A stretch of 64,000 nt of DNA from Bacillota bacterium (GCA_023410715.1 JAEYPN010000024.1:1-64000), one strand, 5' to 3'; counted from the first letter of the stretch, positions 26,093 to 35,928 are shown. Numbers and translations: made by a program. Notes: generated by a model from the letters alone, not told the origin.

Positions 26093-26473
26093 TTAGAACC
26101 CGCATTGATTTTCATAAACATCATAAACACGGTTTTCTTCGCTTGTTGTATAGCATGGATAGTATACATGACGACGAGTTAAATGGTTGATTATATGAGT
26201 ATGGAGGTTACATACGTGAGGAACTTCACATTCAAAGCATCTATTAATTACTCGTGAGTCACAAGCAGGTTCGCCTGGATGGCATTGGCACTTACATGTA
26301 TGACGTTGTTGTTGCATAAAATTTTCATCAATATTAGGCATATTTCCTTGGAAATTTTGCCAAAAACCTTCGCCTATATTAGGATTAACTCCTTGGAAAG
26401 GCTGATTTAAATTTTCGCCCATGTTTTGGTTGTAACCTGGAAATGGTTGTTGGTTTTGATAGTTAAATTGCAT
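26093..26473 (-). CDS. CotD-like spore coat protein
   Basis: The start MQFNYQNQQP at 26473 follows AAAGGTGG and gives 126 residues. The N-terminal half is Asn/Gln/Pro/Gly-rich with three loose repeats of the form NxNxGExxxQxFQG. The C-terminal half is Cys/His-rich (CKCQCHPGEPACDSR, VPHVCNLHTHIINH, ending VYDVYENQCGF). It resembles the CotD family of spore coat proteins as I remember them. Such proteins are assembled on the outside of the forespore and crosslinked. It is monocistronic between the Bax-inhibitor-like gene and the pheS promoter. Confidence 0.7.
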   Translation of the reverse strand: MQFNYQNQQPFPGYNQNMGENLNQPFQGVNPNIGEGFWQNFQGNMPNIDENFMQQQRHTCKCQCHPGEPACDSRVINRCFECEVPHVCNLHTHIINHLTRRHVYYPCYTTSEENRVYDVYENQCGF

Positions 26474-26542
26474 TATCTTCACCACCTTTCATAATATTAT
26501 ATTGAAATATTAATAAGTGGCTTGTGCAAAAGCATAAAAAAA

Positions 26543-26560
26543 ATGAAACAAATGTTTCAT
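26543..26560 (-). terminator. Terminator of the Bax-inhibitor-like gene
   Basis: ATGAAACA (26543-26550) and TGTTTCAT (26553-26560) form an 8-bp stem, and the minus strand continues with eight T residues. Confidence 0.8.
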
Positions 26561-27294
26561 CTTTTTCTATTATATAAAATTGCGACTAATCTTAATATTT
26601 CCACATATAGCCAAACAACAGTTACCATTAAAGATAAAGCTAAAGTCCATTCGTATTCTTTCGATACATTCTGCTCGACACAATTACCAATATTGGCAAA
26701 ATCAATCGTTAAATATAGTGATGCAACAACTGCAGATAAAATGCAAACACCAATATATAATCCTAAGCTATTTGCAAGAAAATTAATTCCAAATAAACTT
26801 AAAATAAAAAGTACTAATGACCCAACAACCATCGTAATTAGTGTGGTATAAAGAAATGATCTAAAGCCCGCTGTAACTCTAATAATCTTTGTTGAATAAA
26901 GTAAAGCCATTGTCATGACAACTGCTAAGGTCATAAATAGTGCAACTGGAACGATGAAATCACCAAATGCTAATACATAAATAGCCGATACTAGACCTAA
27001 GGTAACTCCTTCAGCTAAAGCATAAATTATCGAGCAAATTAGTGATGCTCTAACATTTATTGTCCCGACGATTACGGCAATAAATGCAGCTATGACTGAA
27101 ATAATTACTAGTGGAGTTGAAACAACACTATAATTAATAAAGTTTATGGCTATTAGTGTTCCACTAAAAAGTGCTAAACATACAAGTAAGAATGTTTTGG
27201 TTGCGACTCCTTGATATGTAACACTCTCAGCCATATCAAATGATTCTGATCGCATTACGTTGCGATAGACTGGGTTTGATGAACGAAATCTCAT
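26557..27294 (-). CDS. Bax inhibitor-1/YccA-like membrane protein
   Basis: The 245-residue protein begins MRFRSSNPVYRN, the N-terminal signature of the bacterial Bax-inhibitor-1-like family, and then has seven hydrophobic segments spread over residues about 30-240. Family members such as YetJ are pH-sensitive calcium leak channels; this branch is less studied, so channel function is inferred from the family only. The ribosome site GGAGG is strong. The gene lies between polC and the coat gene and has its own terminator. Confidence 0.85.
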   Translation of the reverse strand: MRFRSSNPVYRNVMRSESFDMAESVTYQGVATKTFLLVCLALFSGTLIAINFINYSVVSTPLVIISVIAAFIAVIVGTINVRASLICSIIYALAEGVTLGLVSAIYVLAFGDFIVPVALFMTLAVVMTMALLYSTKIIRVTAGFRSFLYTTLITMVVGSLVLFILSLFGINFLANSLGLYIGVCILSAVVASLYLTIDFANIGNCVEQNVSKEYEWTLALSLMVTVVWLYVEILRLVAILYNRKR

Positions 27295-27369
27295 TTTATA
27301 ACCTCCTTGTTATTATTATTATATCACAAATTCTTAAAATAAATGGTGAATAATGAATGAATTTTCATT

Positions 27370-30300
27370 TTAAAACTCTAAATCAAATCTAATTTGACTA
27401 TCCTCCGGTAAATCTTTAAACGCACCAAGAGAATCAAGTTTTTCAAAAATTTTCGTTGATACTTTTGCTCTTTGTTTGAAGTCCTCTTTAGTTAAGAAAG
27501 GACGTTCATTTCTAGCATTAACGATAGAGAAAGCTCCAGAATCTCCTAGTGAATCTAAAACAATAAATGGTAGAATTAAAGATTTTTTATCTTCTGAAAC
27601 CATGAAATCTTTAGCTTCTGATTTTTCAATATCTATTGGTTTAAACGAGAAACCACGTAAATGCATTTCTAAAGCTATTTGTAAAACTGTAACTAAATCT
27701 GATTCTTTTTCAGTTGCGAGCTTTCCTTTTTCCTGTATTTCTTCAATCTTTCTTATTATGCCATCTTTACCACCCATAAATGCATCAACATCAAAACTAA
27801 CTGCTCTTTTTGATAAGTATGCAGAATAGAAGTAAATAGGTCTGTATAATTTAAACCAAGCAATACGCATGGCCATAATAACATATGCGGTCGCATGAGC
27901 TTTAGGGAACATGTACTGAATTTTACTACAAGACCAAATGTACCATTTAGGAATCTTATATTCATTCATAATTTCTGCATATTTTTCCCATTTTGCTTTA
28001 TCTTTTAAGGCTTTACCTTTTCTAACAAACTCCATAATTTCAAAGGCAATATTATTTGGCATACCATAAGAAATTAAGTCAACCATAATATCATCACGAC
28101 AACCAATAATATCCTTAAAATCAATTTTAGGTAATTCTTTATTTTTTCCTGATACTAAGTCTTGTGCGTTACTAAACCATACATCAGTACCATGGCTTAA
28201 TCCAGATATCTTTACAAGTTCCGCAAATGTTTGTGGCTTTGTTTCAGTAAGCATACCTCTAACAAAGTCTGTACCAAACTCAGGAACCCCAAAGCTTACA
28301 ACTTCACTATTAATTTCTTCTTTTTTAATACCTATTATATCGGTTGAAGATAACAACTGATATACATTTTTATCATTAACAGGAATATCTTTGGCTTTTG
28401 TAAAAGGAAAATCTAGTGGATCTTTTTCGACAAAGGTCATTAGATATTTAATTACGGTTGGATCATCATGACCTAACACATCAAGTTTAAATAAGTTATT
28501 CTCAAATGAATGATAATCAAAATGGGTTGTCCGCCATGAAGTATCCTTTGAATCTCCTGGATATTGGACTGGTGTAACCTCATATATTTGATGGTTGTTT
28601 GGCACAACGACAATTCCACCTGGATGCTGTCCTGAAGTTCTTTTTGATCCTTCTATTTGCATAGCTAAACGCTCTTTTTCAGCTCGTCTTAGAGTAATTG
28701 GTTCAAGTCCTTCTTTAATTAGTTTTTCATTCTTTAAATTAACATAATCTGTTACCATCGCAAAGGCAGTTTTAGCAGCACATGTACCAATGGTTCCAGC
28801 TCTAAAAGCATAATTATTACCGAATAATTCCCTAATATAGTTATGAACAACTCCTTGATACTCACCAGAGAAGTTTAAGTCGATATCAGGAACCTTATCG
28901 CCCTTGAAGCCTAAGAAGGTTTCAAATGGAATATCATGTCCATCGCGTCTTAGAAGTTCACCACAAACTGGACAATACTCATCAGGTAAGTCAAAGCCTG
29001 ATTCAACTGTATCTAAGATTGTTTGAAGTTTTATTTCATCGCTTTTAACTCCATAACGTCTTTTTTCTTCTTCTGTCATCTTAAAGGAAGAAAAACGACA
29101 TTTTGGACAAACATAGTGAGGTGGAAGTGGGTTTACTTCTGTAATATCAAGGAAGGTCGCAACGATACTTGAACCTACTGAACCACGTGACCCAACTAGA
29201 TATCCATCATCATTAGATTTTTTAACTAATAAGTGAGAAATAAAATAAATAGTTGAATATTTATATAATTTAATGGCGTTCATTTCTTTATCTAAGCGAT
29301 CTTTAACAATCCCCGGTAATAAATCACCATAAAGCTTTTCCGCCCGTTCTTTAACCATCGCTTCAACCTTACGTTCAATACTTGGAATACCTCGTGATGA
29401 TAAAAAGTCATCAGTTGGAGCATACATACTAGGTTTGAATGCTTTAACATATTCGATGTTATCAGCTAAGATATTTGTGTTAGTTACAACAATTTCATAT
29501 GCTAAATTATCACCTAAAAAGTCAAATTGAGCAAGCATTTCTTCAGTGGTCATGAAATACTCACTTGGCACGACGCTTCCTGATAAATAATGTTTACCAC
29601 CACCAACGATAGGAGACTGAACTAATACTTCTCTATAAATTGTGTCTTCTTTTTTCAGTTGATGCACATCACCCGTTGCAACAACTAAAATACCATATTC
29701 TTTGGCAAGACGAATAATTTTTTTATAGGTTGTTTGAAGTTGATATTTATAGTTTGACATTGATTCTTTGTAATATTCAAATGATGATAACGGCTGTAGT
29801 TCAATATAATCATAAAATGTAATAATTTTTCTTAAATCCTCTTCACTCTTATTTAAGGCAATCTCAAAAAAGTATGAATTACGACATCCCGTACCAACCA
29901 AAATTCCTTCATGATTTTTAAGCAATTGTGATTTTAGTAACTTTGGTTCCTTATAAAAATAAGTTGTTGAGGCATCTGATAAAAGTTTAAATAAATTATA
30001 TAATCCTTTATCTGTCTTAACTAACAAATTAATATGATTTGGATATGGATATTTAAATGATTTCTTCTTGTCAATCATTAAATTAATATGATTGTGTTTT
30101 TTTATTCCAAGCTCTTTTAGTTTGGCTATTTCATGTAAAAATATTTCTGATGTAGCTTTGGCATCATAAACAGCTCTATGATGTTGTGAAAGCTCAACTT
30201 TTAACATTTTAGATAAAGTTGCTAGTCCATAACGATCACGGTCTGGATATAAAACCTTAGCTAAAACTAAAGTGTCAATAGTTGGATTATTTCCATAAGG

Positions 30301-31854
30301 AATATTATTTCTCTTAAAACTTTCAATAATATGATCGACGTCAAATGAAGCGTTGTGACCAACTAAAATTGTTCCTTCTATAAATTTTGCAAATTTACGT
30401 AAAACAATGTCTTCAGTATCAGCTTCTTTAACATCGCTATCAAAAATATGTGTTAATCTAGAAGTTGTCTCAGAAATTGGTTGTTTAGGATTGATGAATG
30501 TCGAAAACTCATCAATAACTTGTCCAGCTTTAATTTTTACTGCACCAATTTCAATAATTTTTTCAAAGTTCACAGATAAACCAGTAGTTTCTATATCGAA
30601 GACAACATAAGTAGCTTCAGATAATAAGATATCTTTTTCATTTCTTGTAATATAAATACTATCATCATCGACAAAAGTAATCTCAAGTCCATAAATAGGT
30701 TTAATAGGTGGCGTAGTTGAGCCTTTGGGAGGCTCTGTTAAATGAAACAAATCAGGGAAAGCTTGAACTGATCCATGGTCAGTAACCGCAATAGCTTTAT
30801 GACCCCAGGCAATTGCTCTTTCGACATAATCAGCCATATCATTAACCCCGTCCTGCGATGACATCTTGGTATGTAGGTGTAGCTCTACTCGCTTTTCACT
30901 CATGTTATCAAGACGTTCATCTCTTTTAAAAGGGGTTGGTGCAAAGCTCATATTAGTAACTGTTAAAACGACCTCATTATAAAATTCGTTATAATCCGCA
31001 TATGCTTGCATTTTAACTTTATAACCAACTTTAAGTTGGTCCATAAACTCGACTTCCTCTTTCGTACGAGCCCTCTTTTGACACTGAATAGAATCCGTTC
31101 CATCGTAGATAATCATGTTATATCTCTTACTATTTTTATCAATCGTCTTTGATTCAATTACTACAATTGTTCCTTCAATATAAAAATTAGCTTTATCATA
31201 TTTAGCTTTAAATTCCTGAAAATCATAATTAGTAATTGGAATATCTTTAATCTTTACAGGAAGACCATTTAATTCTCTATTTGCATATAAATAATCATAC
31301 TTTACTTCATTTTGCATCTTTTTCATTTCTTCTAAAGTAAAGCGATCATTTTCTCTAAAAATCTGATGACTTATTGACTCATTTTCATTCTGGCGAACAA
31401 TAATTTCTGAATTAATACCACTCTTAATTAAAATATCCTGGATTTCTTTTTTGTTTACCATCATAAATCCATCATCTGAAGCGACAGTAACTACAATTTG
31501 ATTAGTGTTATCATCATAATGCTTTTCATAATTATGAACGCACAAAAAACGAGGATTATCTAAAGAAATTTCATTGACGATATAGTTAAAATAATCCATA
31601 ATTAATTTCTGATTAGTACTATCATAGATTACTTGATAATTAATTTCATCAATATTTGGTAATTTCTTTTTAAATATTTCCAGTTCTTTTGTAAACTCAA
31701 AAAATATTTTTGGAGACACCATTTCCTTGCCATGAAAAATAAAACACATTACGTGTTTGCTTTTTTCGATTCGTGCTTCAACAAGTTCGAGTTTTTCATA
31801 TAAATCATCATCGACATAGCCGATTACATTTACTATTCGATCTAAATTTTTCAT
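27370..31854 (-). CDS. polC: DNA polymerase III PolC-type alpha subunit
   Basis: Main replicative polymerase of low-GC Gram-positives. The 1494-residue chain is of usual PolC length. It has N-terminal domains, an OB fold (about 220-320), a PHP domain opening VELHLHTKMSSQDG, and an inserted DnaQ-like proofreading exonuclease starting YVVFDIETTGL at about 418. A zinc site with CPKC and CPVC precedes the palm, which has the catalytic aspartates in PDIDLNFSGEYQ. C-terminal fingers and the beta-clamp region complete it. GAGGTG precedes the ATG. It is transcribed alone. Confidence 0.98.
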   Translation of the reverse strand: MKNLDRIVNVIGYVDDDLYEKLELVEARIEKSKHVMCFIFHGKEMVSPKIFFEFTKELEIFKKKLPNIDEINYQVIYDSTNQKLIMDYFNYIVNEISLDNPRFLCVHNYEKHYDDNTNQIVVTVASDDGFMMVNKKEIQDILIKSGINSEIIVRQNENESISHQIFRENDRFTLEEMKKMQNEVKYDYLYANRELNGLPVKIKDIPITNYDFQEFKAKYDKANFYIEGTIVVIESKTIDKNSKRYNMIIYDGTDSIQCQKRARTKEEVEFMDQLKVGYKVKMQAYADYNEFYNEVVLTVTNMSFAPTPFKRDERLDNMSEKRVELHLHTKMSSQDGVNDMADYVERAIAWGHKAIAVTDHGSVQAFPDLFHLTEPPKGSTTPPIKPIYGLEITFVDDDSIYITRNEKDILLSEATYVVFDIETTGLSVNFEKIIEIGAVKIKAGQVIDEFSTFINPKQPISETTSRLTHIFDSDVKEADTEDIVLRKFAKFIEGTILVGHNASFDVDHIIESFKRNNIPYGNNPTIDTLVLAKVLYPDRDRYGLATLSKMLKVELSQHHRAVYDAKATSEIFLHEIAKLKELGIKKHNHINLMIDKKKSFKYPYPNHINLLVKTDKGLYNLFKLLSDASTTYFYKEPKLLKSQLLKNHEGILVGTGCRNSYFFEIALNKSEEDLRKIITFYDYIELQPLSSFEYYKESMSNYKYQLQTTYKKIIRLAKEYGILVVATGDVHQLKKEDTIYREVLVQSPIVGGGKHYLSGSVVPSEYFMTTEEMLAQFDFLGDNLAYEIVVTNTNILADNIEYVKAFKPSMYAPTDDFLSSRGIPSIERKVEAMVKERAEKLYGDLLPGIVKDRLDKEMNAIKLYKYSTIYFISHLLVKKSNDDGYLVGSRGSVGSSIVATFLDITEVNPLPPHYVCPKCRFSSFKMTEEEKRRYGVKSDEIKLQTILDTVESGFDLPDEYCPVCGELLRRDGHDIPFETFLGFKGDKVPDIDLNFSGEYQGVVHNYIRELFGNNYAFRAGTIGTCAAKTAFAMVTDYVNLKNEKLIKEGLEPITLRRAEKERLAMQIEGSKRTSGQHPGGIVVVPNNHQIYEVTPVQYPGDSKDTSWRTTHFDYHSFENNLFKLDVLGHDDPTVIKYLMTFVEKDPLDFPFTKAKDIPVNDKNVYQLLSSTDIIGIKKEEINSEVVSFGVPEFGTDFVRGMLTETKPQTFAELVKISGLSHGTDVWFSNAQDLVSGKNKELPKIDFKDIIGCRDDIMVDLISYGMPNNIAFEIMEFVRKGKALKDKAKWEKYAEIMNEYKIPKWYIWSCSKIQYMFPKAHATAYVIMAMRIAWFKLYRPIYFYSAYLSKRAVSFDVDAFMGGKDGIIRKIEEIQEKGKLATEKESDLVTVLQIALEMHLRGFSFKPIDIEKSEAKDFMVSEDKKSLILPFIVLDSLGDSGAFSIVNARNERPFLTKEDFKQRAKVSTKIFEKLDSLGAFKDLPEDSQIRFDLEF

Positions 31855-31936
31855 ATTTCACCTCTAACACATTTTAATTATAACATAATATAATTATTTA
31901 AAAAACTTTTTTAAATAACAATTAAGGAATAAAAAA

Positions 31937-31962
31937 ATCTATAAGGTTTTACCTCATAGAAT
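31937..31962 (-). terminator. Terminator of gmk-rpoZ
   Basis: TCTATAAGGT (31938-31947) and ACCTCATAGA (31951-31960) pair with one mismatch, and the minus strand ends in seven T residues. Confidence 0.75.
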
Positions 31963-31964
31963 TT

Positions 31965-32192
31965 TTATTTTTCTTCATTTTCAAATTCGATATGAACTTT
32001 ATCTTGAGCAATTTCTTCTAAAGCAACACCAACTGGTTTAGCGCATTTAACGTCAACAGATGTAAACCCATCCTGTTGAATTATTTTTGCCCTCTTAGCT
32101 GCTGTGTATGCTAATTTATATTTAGAATCAATCTTAGTCAAAAGTTCATCGATTGAAGGATATCTTAATCCTTCTTTATTCTTTTCCGCCAT
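31965..32192 (-). CDS. rpoZ: RNA polymerase omega subunit
   Basis: The 75-residue protein includes RYPSIDELLTKIDSKYKLAYTAAKRAKII and ends in KPVGVALEEIAQDKVHIE, the core of the omega family. It helps assemble RNA polymerase around the beta-prime subunit. It starts one base inside the gmk stop codon, so the two are coupled, as in other Bacilli. In Bacillus coaBC and priA follow; here a terminator follows directly. Confidence 0.93.
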   Translation of the reverse strand: MAEKNKEGLRYPSIDELLTKIDSKYKLAYTAAKRAKIIQQDGFTSVDVKCAKPVGVALEEIAQDKVHIEFENEEK

Positions 32193-32812
32193 TATTTGCC
32201 CTCCAACATTTCATAATATTTGTTTATACTTCTTTTAGTCTTTGCATGTTCTGCGCGAATTATAGCCACAATCCGATCAGCTGCATTTTCTACCGAGTCA
32301 TTTACTACAATATAATCATATTTATATGCAAGTTTAAATTCTCTTTCAGCCTTTTCAATTCGTTTTCTAATTGTTTCTAAGTCTTCGGTCCCGCGCGATC
32401 TTAATCTCTCAAATAAGGCATCTTTTGTTGGTGGCACAATAAAAATTGTGATGGCATCAACCATTTTTTCTCTTACTTGTTGTGCCCCTTGAACTTCGAT
32501 TTCCATTATTACTTCTTTTCCCTCATTTAATTGCTTTTCAATTTTATCCAGAGGGGTTCCATAATAATTTCCCACAAATTCAGCATATTCCAAAAATTTT
32601 CCTTCTTTAATTCTCTTTTCAAACTCTTCCCTTGAGACGAAATAATAATCTACGCCTTCCACTTCTCCTGGACGCATTGGCCTGGTAGTCATTGATACTG
32701 AATACACGAAATTATGTCCAGTGATATTCATCAACGTTTTTCTGACTGTTCCTTTACCGACGCCTGATGGACCACTTAAAACTACCAATAATCCACGATC
32801 ATTTAGCTTCAA
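32192..32812 (-). CDS. gmk: Guanylate kinase
   Basis: Converts GMP to GDP. The 206-residue protein has P-loop SGPSGVGKGTV, the GMP-binding segment TTRPMRPGEVEGVDYYFVSREEF, and LEYAEFVGNYYGTP. The start codon is TTG with GAGGTG at good spacing. It forms a two-gene operon with rpoZ and is divergent from rqcH across a 220-base promoter region. Confidence 0.97.
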   Translation of the reverse strand: MKLNDRGLLVVLSGPSGVGKGTVRKTLMNITGHNFVYSVSMTTRPMRPGEVEGVDYYFVSREEFEKRIKEGKFLEYAEFVGNYYGTPLDKIEKQLNEGKEVIMEIEVQGAQQVREKMVDAITIFIVPPTKDALFERLRSRGTEDLETIRKRIEKAEREFKLAYKYDYIVVNDSVENAADRIVAIIRAEHAKTKRSINKYYEMLEGK

Positions 32813-32844
32813 GATTTCACCTCGCTATAAATTATATATACAAT

Positions 32845-32872
32845 ATAATACCATATAATTAGTGTTTTTCAA
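32845..32872 (-). promoter_or_regulatory. Sigma-A promoter of gmk-rpoZ
   Basis: TTGAAA (32872-32867) and TATTAT (32850-32845) on the minus strand are 16 bases apart, about 33 bases upstream of the TTG start. Confidence 0.6.
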
Positions 32873-32998
32873 CATTTGAAAATGCTTTTTTCTAATTAAA
32901 TTATTTTTTTAGCGTAATTTTAAAAAATATTTTATTTATTTATATATAAATTTATCTATATTTCTTTTTAATTTTTAATTAAGTCGAGATAAATCATC

Positions 32999-33027
32999 TT
33001 TGGTTTTAAGTTAAAAAATGATATAAT
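32999..33027 (+). promoter_or_regulatory. Promoter of rqcH
   Basis: TATAAT (33022-33027) is perfect, and TTTGGT lies 17 bases upstream as a weak -35. Transcription should begin near 33034, right at the GGTGAT ribosome site, so the leader is about 10 bases. Confidence 0.6.
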
Positions 33028-33043
33028 CTTTATGGTGATCATT

Positions 33044-34681
33044 ATGGGCTTAGATGCTTTATTTTTAACAAAACTAAAAGATGAACTAAAAAACAAACTA
33101 GAAACTGGTAAGATTTCTAAAATATATCAATTCAATAAAACGGATTTTCTATTTGATATTCGCTGTTTTAAAAATAATTATTCTTTGCATTTATCTGTTG
33201 ATCCTACATATCCAAAACTTTATCTAACAAGCGAAAAATTTGATAAGCCTTATGCACCACCTGGGTTTTGTATGCTGCTTAGAAAATATTTAGAAAGTGG
33301 AACAATTGAAGAAATTAGTCTTTTAAATAATGACAGAATTGTCGCTTTTAAGATTTCAAAGATAAATGAATTAGAAGACACTTCTTATAAATATTTAATT
33401 GTTGAACTTTTTGGTCGTCGGTCAAATTTAATTCTTTTAGATGATGATATGACAATTCTTGATTGTATCAAACATTTATCGCCTTTTGAATCAACAAGGA
33501 CAATTACAACTGGCGCAAAATACACATACCCAGATCAGGATAAGATTCCTTTTAATGATTATGAACAAATAAAAAATATAGATTTAAATAATATGACCGA
33601 ACAATATTTATTTGATCATATTTCTGGTCTTTCTAAACCATTTATTAGCTATATAGTAAAAAATTATCAACTAACTAATTCATTTATTGATTATTATCAA
33701 AGTTTAATAAACAAATATCAGCCTTCTATATCATCTGATTTTAAAGACTTCTATTATTTTGATGTATTTAATTCTTCACTATATTTCTCTAATTTAAATG
33801 AAATGCTAGATAGGTTTTATCTAGAAATAACCAAACGTTCTTTAATTAGCAAAGCTTATCAACCAGTTTACACTGTTGTTAAGAGAAATTATGATCATTT
33901 AAACAAGAAACTTTTGAAAATAAATTCAGATATTAATCAGGCTCAAAACTATGATGAATTAAGAGTAATGGGTGAGCTTCTTATATCAAACATTAATGCC
34001 CCATCAAATAGTAGAGCAATTAGTGTTTTTAATTACTATACAAACCAAGATATAGAGATTATAATTGACCAATCATTAAGCATTAAGCAAAATGCTAATA
34101 AGTATTTTAAAAAATATAAAAAACTAAAAATTAGTTTAGAATACTTAGCTAAAGAAAAAGCTAAGTGTGAAAACGAAAAACGTTATTTTGAAAGCCTATT
34201 ATCGCAGCTTGAGAAAGCTTCGCTAAATGATGTTTTAGAAATGGAAATTGAACTTATTAATTTAGGCTATATGCCTAAAAAAGTTAAGAAACAAAAAATA
34301 ATTAAACTTAATTATGATGTTTATCAAAATGATGAAGGTGTCTTATTCTATGTTGGAAAAAATAACATGCAAAATGACTTTTTAACTAATAAATTTGCTA
34401 AACCATTTGATATGTGGTTTCATATAAAAAATGCCCCTGGTTCTCATGTGATACTTAGAGGTGAACTAAATGAGAAATCGATTAGACAAGCTGCAAATCT
34501 AGCTGCGTTATTCTCATCTTATTCATCATCTACTAGCGTCGCAGTTGATTATACTGAAGTCAAAAATATTAAAAAGATTCCTGGTCAATTGGGATGCTTT
34601 GTCACATATTCAACAAATAAGACAATTTATATTGATCCAGATATTTCATTAGTAAATAATGATTTAAAAAAAGGTAAATAA
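33044..34681 (+). CDS. rqcH: Ribosome quality control factor RqcH (NEMF/Tae2 homologue)
   Basis: Binds stalled 50S-peptidyl-tRNA complexes and adds alanine tails that mark nascent chains for degradation. Starting at 33044 (GGTGAT site) the protein has 545 residues. The essential Asp-Arg pair then falls exactly at residues 97-98 (NNDRIVAF), matching the published Bacillus numbering. Domains are NFACT-N with FGRRSNLILLD, a long coiled coil around 285-400, and the C-terminal NFACT-R domain with WFHIKNAPGSHVIL. Older annotations call this a fibronectin-binding protein. It is divergent from gmk, and rqcH is near gmk in Bacillus too. Confidence 0.94.
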   Translation: MGLDALFLTKLKDELKNKLETGKISKIYQFNKTDFLFDIRCFKNNYSLHLSVDPTYPKLYLTSEKFDKPYAPPGFCMLLRKYLESGTIEEISLLNNDRIVAFKISKINELEDTSYKYLIVELFGRRSNLILLDDDMTILDCIKHLSPFESTRTITTGAKYTYPDQDKIPFNDYEQIKNIDLNNMTEQYLFDHISGLSKPFISYIVKNYQLTNSFIDYYQSLINKYQPSISSDFKDFYYFDVFNSSLYFSNLNEMLDRFYLEITKRSLISKAYQPVYTVVKRNYDHLNKKLLKINSDINQAQNYDELRVMGELLISNINAPSNSRAISVFNYYTNQDIEIIIDQSLSIKQNANKYFKKYKKLKISLEYLAKEKAKCENEKRYFESLLSQLEKASLNDVLEMEIELINLGYMPKKVKKQKIIKLNYDVYQNDEGVLFYVGKNNMQNDFLTNKFAKPFDMWFHIKNAPGSHVILRGELNEKSIRQAANLAALFSSYSSSTSVAVDYTEVKNIKKIPGQLGCFVTYSTNKTIYIDPDISLVNNDLKKGK

Positions 34682-34683
34682 AA

Positions 34684-34712
34684 AATGGCACGAATTTAAA
34701 AATCGTGCCATT
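34684..34712. terminator. Bidirectional terminator between rqcH and the GDPD-like gene
   Basis: AATGGCACGA (34684-34693) and TCGTGCCATT (34703-34712) form a perfect 10-bp stem, with T-rich sequence on both outer sides. The two flanking genes converge on it. Confidence 0.85.
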
Positions 34713-34723
34713 ATTTTTTATCT

Positions 34724-35920
34724 TTAGTCCGCTTTTTTAGTAGTACTACTTGAAGATACTGGTTTTTTAGTTGTTGTCGTTGTTGTTTTATTAAACTCTG
34801 TTGTCGCATCAGTATTAATTGTTGCAATCGCGCGATTTAAAGTTTCTGGATAATGTGAGACAAATCCATCAACACCATTTATTAATAACTTTTTCATCAT
34901 TTCTTGAGTCTCAGAAATTTTTGCATTTCTTTCATCATTTGTTAAGTTATAATCCACATCACTATTTGAAATATCCACAATTACTGAAACATTTAACTTA
35001 TGAAGACGACTAACTACCTTCTTATTATATAGTTTATCAATCTCTGATTTTTCATTTAAAACTAAAACTGGATGTTTAACATTATAGAATTTCGCAGTGT
35101 TTCTTGAAATACGATTTATAAATTTTGTTGCTTCAGCTTCAGTGTATGTTCTATTTAGTTTAGAATAATTTGCATTATTATCAATAATATCTGCCACTTT
35201 ATCTGATGGATTATAAATCAAAATTCTTGTTGCAGATGAAGATAAGCCACTTAATAAATCTAAAATTACTTTAATATCTTCTTCTTCAGTTTCGCTTATT
35301 TCCACAAAATATTTTAATCCAGAAAAATCAGTTTTATATGTTCTTTCAAATTCTAAAACTTGACAAGATGTTAACCCAAAATCATATGTTCCATCTGTAT
35401 AAGGATTAGTTCCATCGCTATTTAAATGTCCTTTACAAATGTTAAAGTTTTGAAGTTCCAATAACGTGTAATCTTTTACTGTCTTATTTTTTTGTTCATC
35501 TAAACGAGTTAATTCATATAAGTTGCCACCATCATTAATAACTACTGAATTATTTTTCGTTACAGCTAGTGGAACTTTAGTATAGCGGTATGTATATGTT
35601 TTACCAGTAAAGTAAATTGATGAATTATCTATATCTTTTAGAGCTTCCTTAGTAAAAGCAGCTTTAGTTTTAACCTCTGTTCCACCATATTTAGTAATAT
35701 CATAAATATTTCCAGCAACAACATTAATCGGTATGATCTTTGTTGCGGTTGTAGCATTTTGAGCTTGATCAGCTCTTAAAAAGTTATTTGTGCTTTTAAA
35801 CTTTTTAGTTGGGACTATGGAAATTGCGACTACGATAAATAATACAGTTAAAATTATTAAAAAGCTTTTTTTAACAACTCTTACTGTTTTATCATAATTA
35901 CCAGTACTATTTGTCTTCAT
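34724..35920 (-). CDS. Membrane-anchored GDPD-like protein lacking catalytic residues
   Basis: The 398-residue protein has a short cytoplasmic N terminus, one transmembrane helix (about 19-37) and an extracellular domain. It ends in a Thr/Ser/Lys-rich tail. Its body follows the order of glycerophosphodiester phosphodiesterases: TKYGGTE near the start, SVVINDGG, the V-x-D-Y-T-L-x-E-L-x-x-F-N segment and a closing NGVDGFVSHYPE. The catalytic HRG appears as KYG, and the HD of the second motif appears as ND. It may therefore be a binding protein rather than an enzyme. It follows thrS by eight bases. The family assignment is inferred. Confidence 0.55.
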   Translation of the reverse strand: MKTNSTGNYDKTVRVVKKSFLIILTVLFIVVAISIVPTKKFKSTNNFLRADQAQNATTATKIIPINVVAGNIYDITKYGGTEVKTKAAFTKEALKDIDNSSIYFTGKTYTYRYTKVPLAVTKNNSVVINDGGNLYELTRLDEQKNKTVKDYTLLELQNFNICKGHLNSDGTNPYTDGTYDFGLTSCQVLEFERTYKTDFSGLKYFVEISETEEEDIKVILDLLSGLSSSATRILIYNPSDKVADIIDNNANYSKLNRTYTEAEATKFINRISRNTAKFYNVKHPVLVLNEKSEIDKLYNKKVVSRLHKLNVSVIVDISNSDVDYNLTNDERNAKISETQEMMKKLLINGVDGFVSHYPETLNRAIATINTDATTEFNKTTTTTTKKPVSSSSTTKKAD

Positions 35921-35928
35921 CTTCTCAC

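Noticed and set aside
26522..26851. 109-codon plus-strand frame opposite the Bax-inhibitor-like gene
   Set aside because: It is the mirror of a hydrophobic coding region, begins inside a terminator region and has no supported start.
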